Source of the DNA: Epiperipatus broadwayi
Lineage: Eukaryota; Onychophora; Udeonychophora; Euonychophora; Peripatidae
Reading direction: 5' to 3'
Length of the DNA stretch: 64,000 nt
Assembly: GCA_028023455.1 (NCBI GenBank)
Contig: JAQFVV010006203.1
Span: 7,468,821-7,532,820, forward strand
The notes under the pieces are model-generated. The model was not told where the DNA came from and did no database searches. It saw only the letters and a list, made by a program, of their open reading frames with translations. The position numbers and the translations under genes are program-made. How positions within the stretch are numbered: the stretch's first letter is position 1; each line of letters opens with the position of its first letter. Shown piece after piece: positions 24,899 through 36,040 of this stretch.

Positions 24899-27160
24899 AT
24901 CTCTTAATAAATTTCATGTTAATAGAATATTATGTTTGTTTGATATATTTTAAAATAATCACTGGATTTTTAACAAAATAATATTTCAAAGAATATCTGA
25001 CATGAGTAATGAGATATAATGAAGTATTGGTATCAATATAAATGTCAAAATAATGGACAGTCTTTGAAATACATCATTGTGAAGTAATACAATGATAGAA
25101 TGGCAGATTCAAAAGCTAAAACTGAAGAAAGTAAAAAAATGTCTGGTTAACTGAGTTGACCTAGTATTTAGCTCTTCACTTGAAACTCAAAAATTATATG
25201 ATGTCTATAAGAACAGTCACATAATTATCTTTACATTATAAAAGACAAATTTAGCAAAATAAAATAACCTTAAAAAATCCACTGTCAAGCTATAATTCCT
25301 TCCAGCTTTTCACATAAGTAGGAAGAAATTGTTCATTCATAAATAAGCAAAATAACTAACAATTTATTTTTGTCTGCTTCTATCCTTAGTTTGAATTCCA
25401 GATAAGAATAATTAAAGATCCATAAATCAATGTATATGTATATATTTATGATTAATTATACTGAATAATATTTTTATCAAATACTAATCAGACATTATAT
25501 AAGTTCAGACTTTTTTTGTTTCATGTTATAATTCAAAGTACAACCTTGAATTCAGCATTATATAAAAATAAAAATGATAACAAAATATATATACTCATAC
25601 TACATAATTTTAAATACAAAAAAAAATTATATTTAAAAATACCAATATATTAATGTAGATGTAAGTAAAAAAAATCTGACAAAATTATTTTTTAGAACAC
25701 TTAGTAGTCATATGAAATGTTTTATAATTTAACTGCCCCCCAAAAATGAACTCACACTTTCCATATTTTTAATTTGCTGCTATAAATCAGATGTAGTGTA
25801 ACATAATAATAGAATGAATCTATTCTCTGCTAAGTAAAAAAAAAATTAAGTTCAGATAACTGATTAAAAGTGTTATGCTCAACTTGCCATATGGGTGTTC
25901 AAACATATGACCTCCCAAGTAACTAATTGTACAATTATTACTTTATTATGCTATGTTGTTTTTCCTTTTAAGTTAATTTCTGTTTAAAATTAACTATTTT
26001 TTAATTCTCTTCACTTCTCACAGTACTTTTCAAAACTTTATCATAATCCCTTTTTTCATTGTACTCTTGAAATCCTTTTTTTTTCATATTCTATCTTAAT
26101 AAATCTTTTCCAAATTCCATTTTATAAGTTTTTCTTGAATATTATGTAGGTTAAAACATCTGTCAAGGGCAGTTCCTAACTATCTCAATGCAATAAAGTT
26201 ATATAATCGATTATAATGATGTTTAATTTATTTGCAATAGTTTATTCTGATTTATAAGTTCTCTTAATTGATTGCACATTTTAACTATGCTTAAACTTAG
26301 ACCTATACAATATTTTCAAGAAAATTCAATATAAAAGTAACAAAAAATTATAACTTATTAAAAACAAAAAGTTCAACAAAAGTTTACAAATTGATTTAAA
26401 GATGAGTTTAATTTGAAAGACAATTTCATTCACAAATCAAGTTGTAAATAATAAGAATAAAACTTATAATTTCAAACATTTTTTTTAAAAAAAAAGAACG
26501 GGTAGTAAATAAATTATGCAAAAATGTAGATACTTTAAAAGTTCTATTTTATTTCACATACTTCAAACAAATAAACATATTTGGAAAAGAGCAAATAATC
26601 CCCCAAGATGCATTTCTAATTGAAATAAATGTATACCAGCAACTGTAAACTGAATTGTAATAATTTATATAATTATAAACATTTAGAATGATAAAAATAA
26701 TATTCATAGATATATTCATATAATTTTCTTCTGGATAAGATTTAAAAGCTAAAGGTTAAAACAAGTAGAAAATGATATTTGGTTTGATAGTAATATTTTT
26801 AAAACACATAAACTAATTTATTTCCCCACTCCAACTTCTGGTGAATCAGTAGAATGTTTTAAAATGCAATTTTAGCTAATCCAATTTTTTATTATTTATT
26901 ATTGATTTACTTTATTACATAAAAATATAATTGTCACAAAGCAATAAACATCATGCTAGTCATTCACAGACACTCAGGCTCAAATGTATACTATCAATTT
27001 TTAACATGAGTGATTGTATGACGTATTTTTTCAAGAATATTCTACTCTAGAGACAATGAACCAAAATAGTAAGTTACAATAATATCAGTATTCCCGAACA
27101 AGATTATGAACCTAAAAAATTTAAAACTGAAATTAATGCAGTCACCTTTACTTCTTTATG
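24899..27160. other. AT-rich stretch with one SINE-like fragment
   Basis: No gene. Near 25870-25965 the minus strand has a B-box-like 'catatgtttgaacaccc' preceded by an A-box-like 'tagcataataaagtaat', consistent with an old tRNA-type SINE. The rest is low-complexity. Confidence 0.45.
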
Positions 27161-27168
27161 CTCTAAAG
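27161..27168 (+). repeat. Target-site duplication (left) of the hAT element
   Basis: The 8-base ctctaaag is repeated exactly at 29172-29179 on the other side of the element. Eight bases is the standard hAT target duplication. Confidence 0.9.
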
Positions 27169-29171
27169 CAGTACTTCTCAAACTTCTTAAAAAACAAGAA
27201 TATATTTCCCGACCCCCATCGACTAACAATGTATTTACAAAGTAATATATATATATAGTGTGTTATGAAAATAAGGATAATAAAAAATTTTTACATTTGA
27301 GCAAAATTACGGTATATGTTTATTATATTTATAACAAAGTAACTCAATTTAATTATTATTAATAGTTTACATTACATATATAAATATGGAGGGAAAAAAA
27401 ATGAAACAAAACTTACTAACAATACTCAATAATAACTTAATCATTTTTAATAACAATAATGTTCAGTGAGATAATGTGACTGGATATTATTAGAGAGACT
27501 ATCAATTTCTGGCAAAATATTTGAAATTCTAACTCTTAAAATTTTTTTTGTTTCTTCTGATATAGATGATCTATGTTTATTCTTAATTAGCAAAAGTGAT
27601 GAAAAAGCAGTTTCACATAAATAAGTTGAAACAAAAGGAATCAGAATATGTATTGCTGTCTTAGAAATGAAAGAATATTCTTCTTGCTTGCGAATTCAAA
27701 ATTCTGATATATCACAATTACAAAATTCTGTTTCAAGTTTTGTATTTGCTCTTATTTCTATTAAATGTTCCTGAGATGATAGTGGTAGTAAAGGAGTAAT
27801 TAGTCATGTTCTTTGTTTTCATCTAAATTAAGAAAATACTTTTTGAAAAAAAAAATCATACAATCCTCAAGTCAAAATATTATTTTTTAAATAAATTCAT
27901 GAAGAGATAGGAACATTTCTGTATTACAATTTTTAAAACTATGTAATGATGCACATAGTTTACGTTAGAAAGCTTGAAAATGTATATTTAGGCATAATAT
28001 ATTCAATGTTGTCCTTGCAGAGAGAGAGAAAGATTCAATTCATTCACTTTTTTGGAAAAATCAGACAAATAAGAAATTAACAACTACTTTTGATGCAAAA
28101 CTGGGTTGCTAATTTATGATTTTTATCAATTAGAAAAATTCTCAGTTTATCTTTTAATGATAAAACCCTTTTGAGTACTTTACAAAAGTGTTTCATAATT
28201 AAATCCATCTCTTGACATAAAATACGAAAGTCTTGTATTGGTAGTATTGTTTTTAATGTAATTTGCTACTTTTGAAATTTCTGATAGTACTTTACTGAGA
28301 GGTTCTTCCATTTATCAAAAAACTAAATTTTCCTTGTGAATAATGCAATGTATGTGTCATGCATTCTTGCAAATTCTTTTGGCCTCTGCTACAATTCCTG
28401 ACATTCTGCCAGACATGGCTGCAGTACCATCAGTACAAATTCTAACACCCCTTTTCCAATCAAGTGCATTTTCTATAAAATATTTACTTTTTCAAATATA
28501 TCTTTCCCCTTGGTTGTAGCAAGAAGATTTTAGCAAAATAGATCTTCATGAATTCTAAAATTATGCAGATATCTCACAAAACTATTAAATTAGCATGGTT
28601 TATATTGTCATTTGATTCACCAAGTTAAATTGTAAAAGAACTGCTTTGCCTTATCCATGACATTAAAATAAACATATTACCAGCAATAGAATCTATCCTT
28701 CTTTTAATTGTATAGTTAGATAAGGGAATTTTCTTTAATAGTTCTGAAACTTCACAACCTTGAAAAGTTTCATAAATTTTTATCGCTGCCAGTAACATGA
28801 GGTCTTCATCAATTGTATGAGGTTTTTTTCATTTTAGCTACCAAATAAGCAGTTTTAAAGGAAGTTTTCAGTAATTTATCATTTAATTTAGTTTGTTTTG
28901 AAAAGAATGTTGATTGTAGTTTAAATTCTTCAATCTTTCTTTGGAAAAATTAAACTGTTTTATTTTTATATATAGCATGAATGGTTTCCAAGTGGCGAAT
29001 AAGTTTGCCCGGCTGCATACAATTCTTTGATAATTGTTTTTGGCAAATTATATACAATGGTTTGTTAGAATCCATACTGTATGCGGCACCATATTTTTTT
29101 TTTTTTCATTTGATATTTTTGTCACTTACCTCCAGCTTCAGAAATCATTGTTTATACTTTGAGAAGTATGG
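27169..29171 (-). mobile_element. Complete hAT-superfamily DNA transposon (ZBED5-like), 2,003 bp
   Basis: The left end reads CAGTACTTCTCAAACTT on the plus strand. The right end read on the minus strand is CCATACTTCTCAAAGTA, so the termini are short imperfect inverted repeats sharing TACTTCTCAAA. The element is bracketed by a perfect 8-bp direct repeat, ctctaaag. The interior encodes a broken transposase of the ZBED5/FAM200 type on the minus strand. Complete ends plus broken coding indicate a copy that inserted intact and then decayed. Confidence 0.9.
27447..29109 (-). pseudogene. hAT transposase, ZBED5-like, with stops and frameshifts
   Basis: The start is taken at the ATG at 29109, just upstream of a BED-type zinc finger (CQKQLSKNCMQPGKLIRHLETIH: C-x-x-x...H-x4-H, with the first Cys pair partly lost). 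The central RNase-H-like transposase core contains 'CTDGTAAMSGR' and 'HCIIHKENLV' near 28340-28440. The C-terminal dimerisation block reads 'STYLCETAFSSLL' then 'IKNKHRSSI' and 'ISNILPEIDSL' near 27490-27640, typical of hAT hATC domains in ZBED5-type proteins. The natural stop TAA lies at 27447-27449. The frame is broken in several places, so no transposase is expected. It would have bound the element's ends and catalysed cut-and-paste transposition in the nucleus. Confidence 0.85.
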
Positions 29172-29179
29172 CTCTAAAG
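29172..29179 (+). repeat. Target-site duplication (right) of the hAT element
   Basis: Exact copy of ctctaaag at 27161-27168. The following 'aaccactg' belongs to the original host DNA and is not part of the element. Confidence 0.9.
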
Positions 29180-29369
29180 AACCACTGTTAGGACATCAGA
29201 GTAATTCAGGAAATATTGTGATTTCTAACTAACAATTGTAGAAGTCTCTAAAATATATAAATTAATCAGATGTCAGAACTCTATATTGTAAAGTTTTTAT
29301 TAGATGTGATATGTTGGATTATTTCCATCAACTATGAGTGAATGTTGAATGTATAGAAAATTTTAAACT

Positions 29370-29497
29370 TTATTTAAACTTTCCAAACACAAACAACTTG
29401 TTAGTAATAACACACAAATAGACAAACACATTACCCCACGTTTCGAGTAGTATTATTCTCCATTCATCTTCAAGTGTTGCTGGCCGATATGCACAGT
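29370..29497 (-). repeat. SINE body with a CGAAACG motif, downstream of a tRNA head
   Basis: On the minus strand this follows the tRNA-like head (29498-29587). It reads 'acttgaagatgaatggag' and then 'ctactcgaaacgtgggg', before a T/G-rich tail and an AATAAA-containing end. The TGAAGATG...CGAAACG pair is a layout I associate with the 3' domains of several animal SINE/LINE families and with Penelope-type terminal ribozymes. The stems needed for a hammerhead do not form here. Confidence 0.5.
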
Positions 29498-29587
29498 GAC
29501 AATATTCGCTTAGAAGTTGAACTCTCACTTTTAGATTCTTGAATATCGAATTTAAGGCAAACATTCTACCAACTGAGCTATTCTGTC
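29498..29587 (-). repeat. tRNA-like head of a SINE (or tRNA pseudogene)
   Basis: On the minus strand: a near-perfect A box (tagctcagttggtaga), and a B-box region at 'gagttcaacttc' against the consensus GGTTCAANNCC. The outermost bases (GACAGAA at the start, ATATTGTC at the end) pair mostly like an acceptor stem. The 90-base length exceeds a normal tRNA and the anticodon and T arms do not close properly, so it is not a functional tRNA. Immediate continuation into the 29370-29497 body fits a tRNA-derived SINE. Confidence 0.65.
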
Positions 29588-29739
29588 AAAGGCAACCTAT
29601 AGTAAAAATCTGGTATATTTATATATGAGGGTTGATTCAAATCCTCCTGAGTCCTTCAAATTTTTTTTTTATATATGAACAAGACTAATTAGTTTTTTTT
29701 TATTTTTAATATTATTTAATATTTTTCTTAAGAGCAAGA

Positions 29740-30760
29740 TTAATTAGATGCTTCCATACATTGTGTATTGTCACAGTGGATTGACTTATAGGATTGTTTA
29801 CCATTGTCATATGAGCAGCTTCCTTGAATTTTCTTCTATGCATTTTTCCCTCTTTATCCAATATCTTTGTATTTTACCAATTTAACATATGGTCATTAGT
29901 ACATACATGATCTGCTATGGTAGATACATCTGTTTTTTCTCTTTAAACCATTAGTTTGTGCTCTTTCAATCACTGTTCAACAGGGCAACAAGTTGCACCA
30001 ATGTATTTCCTTCCACATTCACATGGTATTTCATAAATGCAGTTGTTGTTCTTCAGCATTCCCAGTTCAGGCTTAGTAGAAGTAATAATTCCTTCAATTA
30101 ACATAATCTTATGAATCTATGCAGCCGTTTATGCCTATTCTTAAATAAAGCTCCTATCATTGCCTTATAGTATCAATATTCTTTTAGTGGTGTCACACAT
30201 CCTTTCATATTCTAGATTTTTATTCTTATAGAGCTCCAAATTATTTTTTTAAAAATTTATATTCATTTTTTATAAATTTACTTCTCTCTACTCTAATTAT
30301 ATAGCCTCTTTTCTCATCCCTCACAATTTCATATTTATATGATTGTCTTTACACATTTATCCCATTTTGTACATAAAAATGCAATCTATTTAATGAATAA
30401 TCTCTAGTCTAATGAATGAATAATGAAAATTATTAACATTGTCTGCTTATTTTACATACTGTAAAATCTTTCTTATCTAGTGTATTTGTTGTCCTTGCAC
30501 TATTCAAAAACTATTTTGATTAATATATTTTCATAAACTGTAGCCTTCCTAACATTTCTAATTTGGTTTTTAATTTCCCTCATTATAAAAAGTTCAACCT
30601 ATTTCCTCTTGAATAGTTGTTATTTGTTATCCACAATTCTTTTTGTATTCTTTCTAAAAATATCCATATTTTTTGGCTAACTACCAAGTTAAAACAAGTA
30701 TTAGCAACTTCTTCCAAATTATTCTGAATGAATGTTAAATGATAGTGCCACATTATTCAA
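29740..30760 (-). pseudogene. Penelope-like retroelement, 3' part with GIY-YIG endonuclease
   Basis: Read on the minus strand. The RT/linker portion is at about 30760-30120 (QIRNVRKATVYENILIK; heavily broken, weak). The C-terminal GIY-YIG endonuclease follows: 'CIYEIPCECGRKYIGA' at 29993-30042 with the CxC zinc pair and the IY...YIG core characteristic of Penelope-like elements. Then come 'ADHVCTNDHMLNW' (29875-29925) and 'KFKEAAHM' (29825-29850), matching the conserved H, N/D and E positions of the family. A stop replaces a residue after the YIG block and another lies in the 'NW.NTK' segment. RTs of this group are related to telomerase, and the GIY-YIG domain nicks target DNA. The element is 5'-truncated and inactive. 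Confidence 0.85.
30105..30165 (-). repeat. Motif shared with 35600-35650 (SINE-head-like)
   Basis: The sequence 'tctatgcagccgtttatgcc' followed by 'tattcttaaataa' is almost repeated at 35617-35649 (tctatgcagccatttgcgcc then tattcttaaataa). At the second site the minus strand reads like the head of a tRNA-type SINE. Here the motif lies between the RT and endonuclease parts of the Penelope remnant. It may be a 5'-truncated SINE insertion or shared element sequence. Confidence 0.5.
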
Positions 30761-33700
30761 GAAGTCATGTGACATTTGAACACAAGAATTAGAAGGTTGA
30801 GCTTCGATTCAAGAATCCCACACTAATTTCTGGCTACTGACTGGTCAGTGTTTATAACAAATAGCTCTAGAGTAAATAGAATAAATTACTGTTCCTAAAA
30901 ATAATACTTTTAAACACCAGTTCAAAGCATGTTCAGCACTTAATAATTATCTGCACTAATAAAGCCTTGCTCTCAATATGTTTGCATCTTTTACATATAT
31001 TGGTCCTAAAGTAAATAATGAAAGTAAGCAGAAAAAATATATACATGGTCTTGGTATAACATTATTATTATAATATTATTGCACAATGAAAATAATTACA
31101 AGTTAAGAATGGTAGCAGACAATATGGGTTTTATTATCACTTTAATTGCTGTCTCTAGTCTTGGTTATAAAGAAATTGTAAGATAAAATAGCACACATTT
31201 GTGTGATGCAGATTATACAGATGATATCAATGCAACTAATAATCAGAATGAATTATAGAGAACACCTACTTGAAAACAAAATGGAAAAAAATAAAAATAA
31301 TTCATTCTGAAACTTAAAATCTACCATACCAGTCATATTTATTATGAATGGTTTTGAGATCTGAAAAAGAAAGAAGGTTGAGGAATGAGAAGATTTGAAA
31401 GCTGATATCTTTTGCAGACTTTGGAATATTAAATAACAAGAACAAGTTACTAAAAATAAATTATAAAAAAAACTACATATGAAAGATTAGATTTGTGGGT
31501 CAGAAATTAAAAACGCCAAATTTTTGCTTGATCAAGGAGTGCTTTAACTGAAAGTTCTCTACAAGAAAGAGAACCTAAATTTTAAATAATTCTAGAAGTA
31601 AAAAAAAAAAAACTTCAGTGATATAAAAAGAAATCACAGATACAAAGTACAAGTTTTTTTTAAAGTAAAAAAAAAAAAAAAAGAATTGTCAACAAATTCT
31701 TGAAAACACGGAATAATTAAGTTTGAAAAAAATATTTTAACTGAAACGCAATACTATATATATAAAGAATATTGTATATTCCAATTATTTACATTAATTA
31801 ACAAAACAATTTAAATTCTTGACAGTTAATGTTAAAATAATCGGGGAAGAAAAAATACTAGCAGACAGGACCTACAATATTTTAAAAAAACAATCCCTAT
31901 ATTAGTTAACTAATTGAACATTTTTATAAGGACTTACTTCCATGTTTTAAATACTAATTAGAGATTTACTTTTAAAATAAAACAAAAAATAAGATTTCTA
32001 TTGAACACTGTCAAAACAATTTTAAATATAGTATTCAAATATATATTGGGGGAATTCTTAATTAAAATAAGAATTTTATGCCCCCACCCCCACACACATC
32101 AATTTCATCCCACAATGGGCATCAACCAATATGTTCAATTTTTTCATTCCGCGCATAAGTGAGAAAATTATACACATAACGGTGGTATTTACAAAATCGT
32201 ATTCTAAAATTACCACCCAGTCAATTTGAAAAAAAAAAACCTGTTAATAATAATAAAATTTACTTCCTTAAAACATGATTGTTTTACAACAGGAAAAAAC
32301 AAAGAATAAGATTATTATTATTATTTTTTTAAATATCTATTTTCTAATTATTTATTAAAAAAGATATATGAGTGTGTTTTTTAACCAATCTTTTTAATTT
32401 ACATAACATCTTTGTAAAAAATTTTAAAAGTTCATCTGTTTTGTTTAATATACAAAATCAAGTAAAATCCTAAAGAGATTAAAAAAAAATTATACACAAT
32501 AAAAAACAGTGTATAAAATCTGTTATACCCTTTAATCTTTGTTAAGCACATCCATCCACTATTTGAGGTAATTAAAGGAGTATTTAGTTCAATATTTCAA
32601 CTTTTGAAACATGATTCTTAATACAGTCCTGCAGGAAATCAGAAAGTATATATAAGAAAAAAGAAATCTCAAAAGAATCTTCCTCAAATCATTTTGTTGA
32701 TAACTCTCCAATGAAGAAGCTATAACATTGACCCAATGTTGTGGTTAAACATCATGGCCAAATGATATAAAATTTTTGAGAGCAAAATAATTTGACATAT
32801 TCAAACAAAGATTTTTTGTAACTAATATTTCAGTAAATAATAAAAAGTTAAATCATGTGATAAAACATATTAAGCAGGATCACACTCACTTTTGGAGAGT
32901 GTTCACCAAGATACAGTTTTAGATTCACAAATTCTAATTGTCTCATTTATAAGCAAAAATATATCATAAAACATTATCTTTGGGCAGATAATTATATATA
33001 TCAACAATAAATTTAAAAAGCATGTCATTACTGGTCTATAAAATTTGCAATCCTTATTTTTTAAAGGCATTATGATTCTTCTAAGAACCATCCTATGTAA
33101 CTATATATGAGAAATTTACAAATCCTGCATAAGTCATGTCAGTTTTTTAAGGCTGTATCTTAAAGCCTGGTTGTACATTTATATTAATTGCTATGCCTTT
33201 TCACATCCATGTCATTCCACCTATAAATTTATAACATTGCGATCCAGTCCAAGAAACCCTGCGATCTTGTCAAATAACATGAACACCAAAACTTCTGACA
33301 AACTTCAAGGATAAATTTGTGCACAAAAAATAATAAATACTAAATAAAAAGCTGTAGTTAAGTTTTTAAAAAACGGCACTTCATGCCATCAAAACTCCCC
33401 CCCCCCCCACAAGGTATGGCATTCTGCTATTGTAATAATGGTCAACAATTTCCAAATTTTACTTAAAATTAAAAAATACTACACATTAATTCCAGCATGA
33501 AATTACAAAATGATCACAAAGAAGATAACACTTTCACTTGCATTCTGGATATTAAAAAAATACGCCCTCCTCGTTGATTCTGAACTTTAATAAAAATTTA
33601 CAATTTTTTTTATTCCCATAAGTGAAGAAGTACTACCCCCCCCCCCCAGTTGTGCAAAAAAAATGACTCTTTTTTGTTTGCATTCTGTACTATATTTAAA

Positions 33701-34017
33701 AAATCAGTTCAAACCATTAATTCTGTTTTAATAAAAGTTGATTTTGTTTTTTTTACATTCGATAAAAGTTTGCCAATTTATTTTTTTGTTTAACAAAATA
33801 AATGTGCTTTCTCGATCAAAATCCTGTGCAGCCGTTATATCACATAAATATGCTTTAATTCTCTATTTTTAAAAAAATTGATGTAGACCTAAGTTGTTTT
33901 TTTAATCTGTCCATTTTGTATTTTTTATGACTTTAATAATTTTTTCAAACTTTATATAATTTTTTTATATATATTTGAATAAAATCATTTTTTCTCTGTC
34001 AGACATTTTGAGTTTTA
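30761..34017. other. AT-rich stretch without a recognised gene
   Basis: Near 31365-31450 the plus strand reads 'KVEE.EDLKADI' and 'LWNIK' across frame changes, which recalls a C-terminal LINE motif but is too short to assign. C-runs occur at 33399-33409 and 33636-33647. A weak tRNA-like B box (minus strand, 30760-30815) may be an old SINE. The 62-codon frame at 32903-33091 has no signature. Confidence 0.45.
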
Positions 34018-34345
34018 AATGATATAAAAAATATTTATAATGAATGATTTTATTTATTATAAAAACTAAAAACCAAGAAAATTATTGGGGTTTTTGTATT
34101 TAACTTGAAATAAAAGCATGAAATGGTGAGGGGGCAAAAATTAATTAAGTCAATCTGTTGATATAAAATGTAGGCATTAACTTAAATTAATTTCTGAACC
34201 CTACACTTTTATTTTAAGTTAAATGTAAAAACCCCAGTTGTGCTTGAAGAAATAATTATTTTTTTGGTTTTTAGTTCACAAAATAAATAAAAGCATTAAT
34301 TATAAATATTTTTATATCTATTATTATTTAGTTTTTAGCATTAAG
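34018..34345. repeat. Palindromic MITE-like element, about 0.33 kb
   Basis: The left arm (about 34018-34116) is the reverse complement of the right arm (about 34207-34345). Examples are 'ggggtttttgtatttaactt' at 34087 against its complement ending 34236, 'actaaaaacc' at 34065-34074 against 'ggtttttagt' at 34265-34274, and 'ataaatattttt' pairing further out. The loop is 34117-34206. No coding and no clear target duplication. Confidence 0.75.
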
Positions 34346-34654
34346 ATTGTAATCAAAGATTTTTTTTTATTTCAGTTTTAAATGATGCTAAAATATTTTT
34401 AAGATTGAAAGTAAAATCATAAGTATTAAAACAACCTTGTTTACACTATAGTTTTGTTTATCCTCCATTGCTTTATATTTAATAAACTAAATAAGCTACC
34501 TAAAATATTTTAGGGTCATATTGAATGCCAGTGATTTATAAAAAATGTACCAAATTTGAACAAATTATTTTGAATATTAATATATTAAAATGTTATTCTA
34601 ACTTCAATAAAAGCATTTAATTTAAATAAATCACCTAACAATATACTATAACGG

Positions 34655-34725
34655 TTGATGGAACCATCCTATCTGACATGCCAGGAAGCCACTAGGCTAC
34701 TCGAACCTAGAAAATTTATAAAGAT
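34655..34725 (-). repeat. tRNA-like SINE head
   Basis: On the minus strand: A-box-like 'tagcctagtggcttcctgg' (complement of 34681-34699) and B-box-like 'ggatggttccatc' (complement of 34657-34669), about 12 bases apart, shorter than usual. The piece is less AT-rich than its flanks. I read it as an old tRNA-derived SINE. Confidence 0.45.
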
Positions 34726-35199
34726 GGCAGATACATACAGGTGAGGTTCAACTTTATCTAACTGAAAGCTACAGTCACTAGCTCAGGAAGAAGCTGAGCT
34801 TAAAATATCACTGAATATTTAAAATTTCTAATTCTTCATTTTAAAATATTCATAAAAATATATAAGTTACTGCCAACATTTAATTAAACAAAACATTTTA
34901 TTATTATGTACACATACATGCCAATACAAACATCAGAAGATTAAATTAATTATTAAATATATTGGATTTAAATTATATGCACAGATGGATGTACTTTAAA
35001 TATTTAATGCAATTTTAATATTTTGCTAAGCATAAATATGCTACATAGATTACACATATAACCCACCCAATCCTTTTTAACCTTGTCTAAAAAATCTCAC
35101 GTTTAAACCTACCGATGTGACCAATGCAAAATGAGATAATTACCATAATACAATCATGCTGACAGAAATTTATATCTGTAGCATGATATCATTAGAGAA

Positions 35200-35500
35200 A
35201 TAAAGAATCATGATGGAACGAAATGAGCATCTTCCCCATGATCATTAATAAATTTCACCAACAGGCAGGAATGATCCACTGCCCAATTGGTGATATAAAA
35301 ATGAAATCATTTGAAATATATATAGAAATGCTCTCTAAATGGGGATAATGGTCTTTGCCAGCTTACTGTTCCCACCCAGACCGTAAAAAAATCAAGGGTG
35401 TAGGAAAGGTGTCTATGACCATTGACAATGTAATGGCTACACTTTTGGGCCATAAATTCAGGTGGGTATTATGCCCAGTATGCTAACACACCACAAGAGA
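35200..35500 (+). pseudogene. Unclassified coding-like remnant with Cys/His pairs
   Basis: From about 35257 a single plus-strand frame reads 'FHQQAGMIHCPIGDIKMK', then 'WSLPAYCSHPDRKKI' and 'GHKFRWVLCPVC', with only one internal stop (TAA at 35346) before it ends at 35492. The spaced C/H residues (HCP, YCSH, LCPVC) look like a zinc-binding domain. The block is clearly less AT-rich than its surroundings. I do not recognise the family. It could be part of a mobile-element protein or a decayed exon. A SINE-like piece follows at 35551. Confidence 0.4.
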
Positions 35501-35550
35501 ATGAGTATCCAATGGATCTACCCAATTATATTGATATAAAAACATCCATA

Positions 35551-35645
35551 CATCTAGCCACCAGCACTGATTTAACTAGCCCAAAATTAGCACACTTTAA
35601 ACTAACAATCTTACAAGTCTATGCAGCCATTTGCGCCTATTCTTA
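35551..35645 (-). repeat. tRNA-derived SINE (cephalopod-like head)
   Basis: On the minus strand the piece begins 'aataggcgcaaatggctgca' and continues to a B-box-like 'gggctagttaaatcagtgc' and 'tggtggc'. This arrangement (GGCGCA..TGGCTG...GTTnAnTC..TGGC) resembles, from memory, the head of common cephalopod tRNA SINEs. A 45-base part is shared with 30105-30165. Confidence 0.5.
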
Positions 35646-35974
35646 AATAATTAATTTAAATAAAATTTACAAGAATGGAAATGATATCAAATACATATAT
35701 AAAAATATAATAAATAAATAAATAATACTTCTATATATAATATTAACAATTGACATGAATTGTTATTTTATATTATTTTTAAAAATATAATAAATAATTC
35801 AAAATTTTAGTCAGATAACAGATTTCTTTTAAAAATTAAGTGATGTTTAAGTTTGTATTATATAATTAAAGTTTATACTTTCCAATGCTGTAGATTTATT
35901 GAAGTTTGTATTTGCGGTCATTAATACGTCACACAACTATGTTCACAATTCCTTCCATCCCATATTGATATTGT

Positions 35975-36040
35975 TCTAGGTAGAAATGAATCCGTTGCTA
36001 GCCAGTTTCTGGGAACCATCATTCTGAAGACCACCTCAGC
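35975..36040 (-). ncRNA. Decayed hammerhead-ribozyme-like sequence
   Basis: On the minus strand the order is 'tcagaatgatgg', then 'ttcccagaaac', then 'tggctagcaac'. This parallels the intact hammerhead at 41413-41471: core strand, a TGG/CCA stem II, then GAAAC. The first core strand has a T-to-A change and one inserted A relative to CTGATGA, and no good stem I was found. I read it as a fossil member of a hammerhead-bearing family and not an active ribozyme. Confidence 0.35.

Noticed and set aside
29428-29475. TGAAGATGA...CGAAACG as a hammerhead candidate.
   Set aside because: The first core strand would be UUGAAGA, not CUGANGA, and stem II gives at best three pairs. Kept only as a SINE-body motif.
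29498-29587. Functional tRNA gene on the minus strand.
   Set aside because: The A box is excellent, but the length is 90 bases, the anticodon and T arms do not close, and the B box is degenerate; a SINE head is more likely.
31365-31450. LINE C-terminal motif (EDLKADI...LWNIK) on the plus strand.
   Set aside because: Only about 20 residues over several frame changes; not enough to call a feature.
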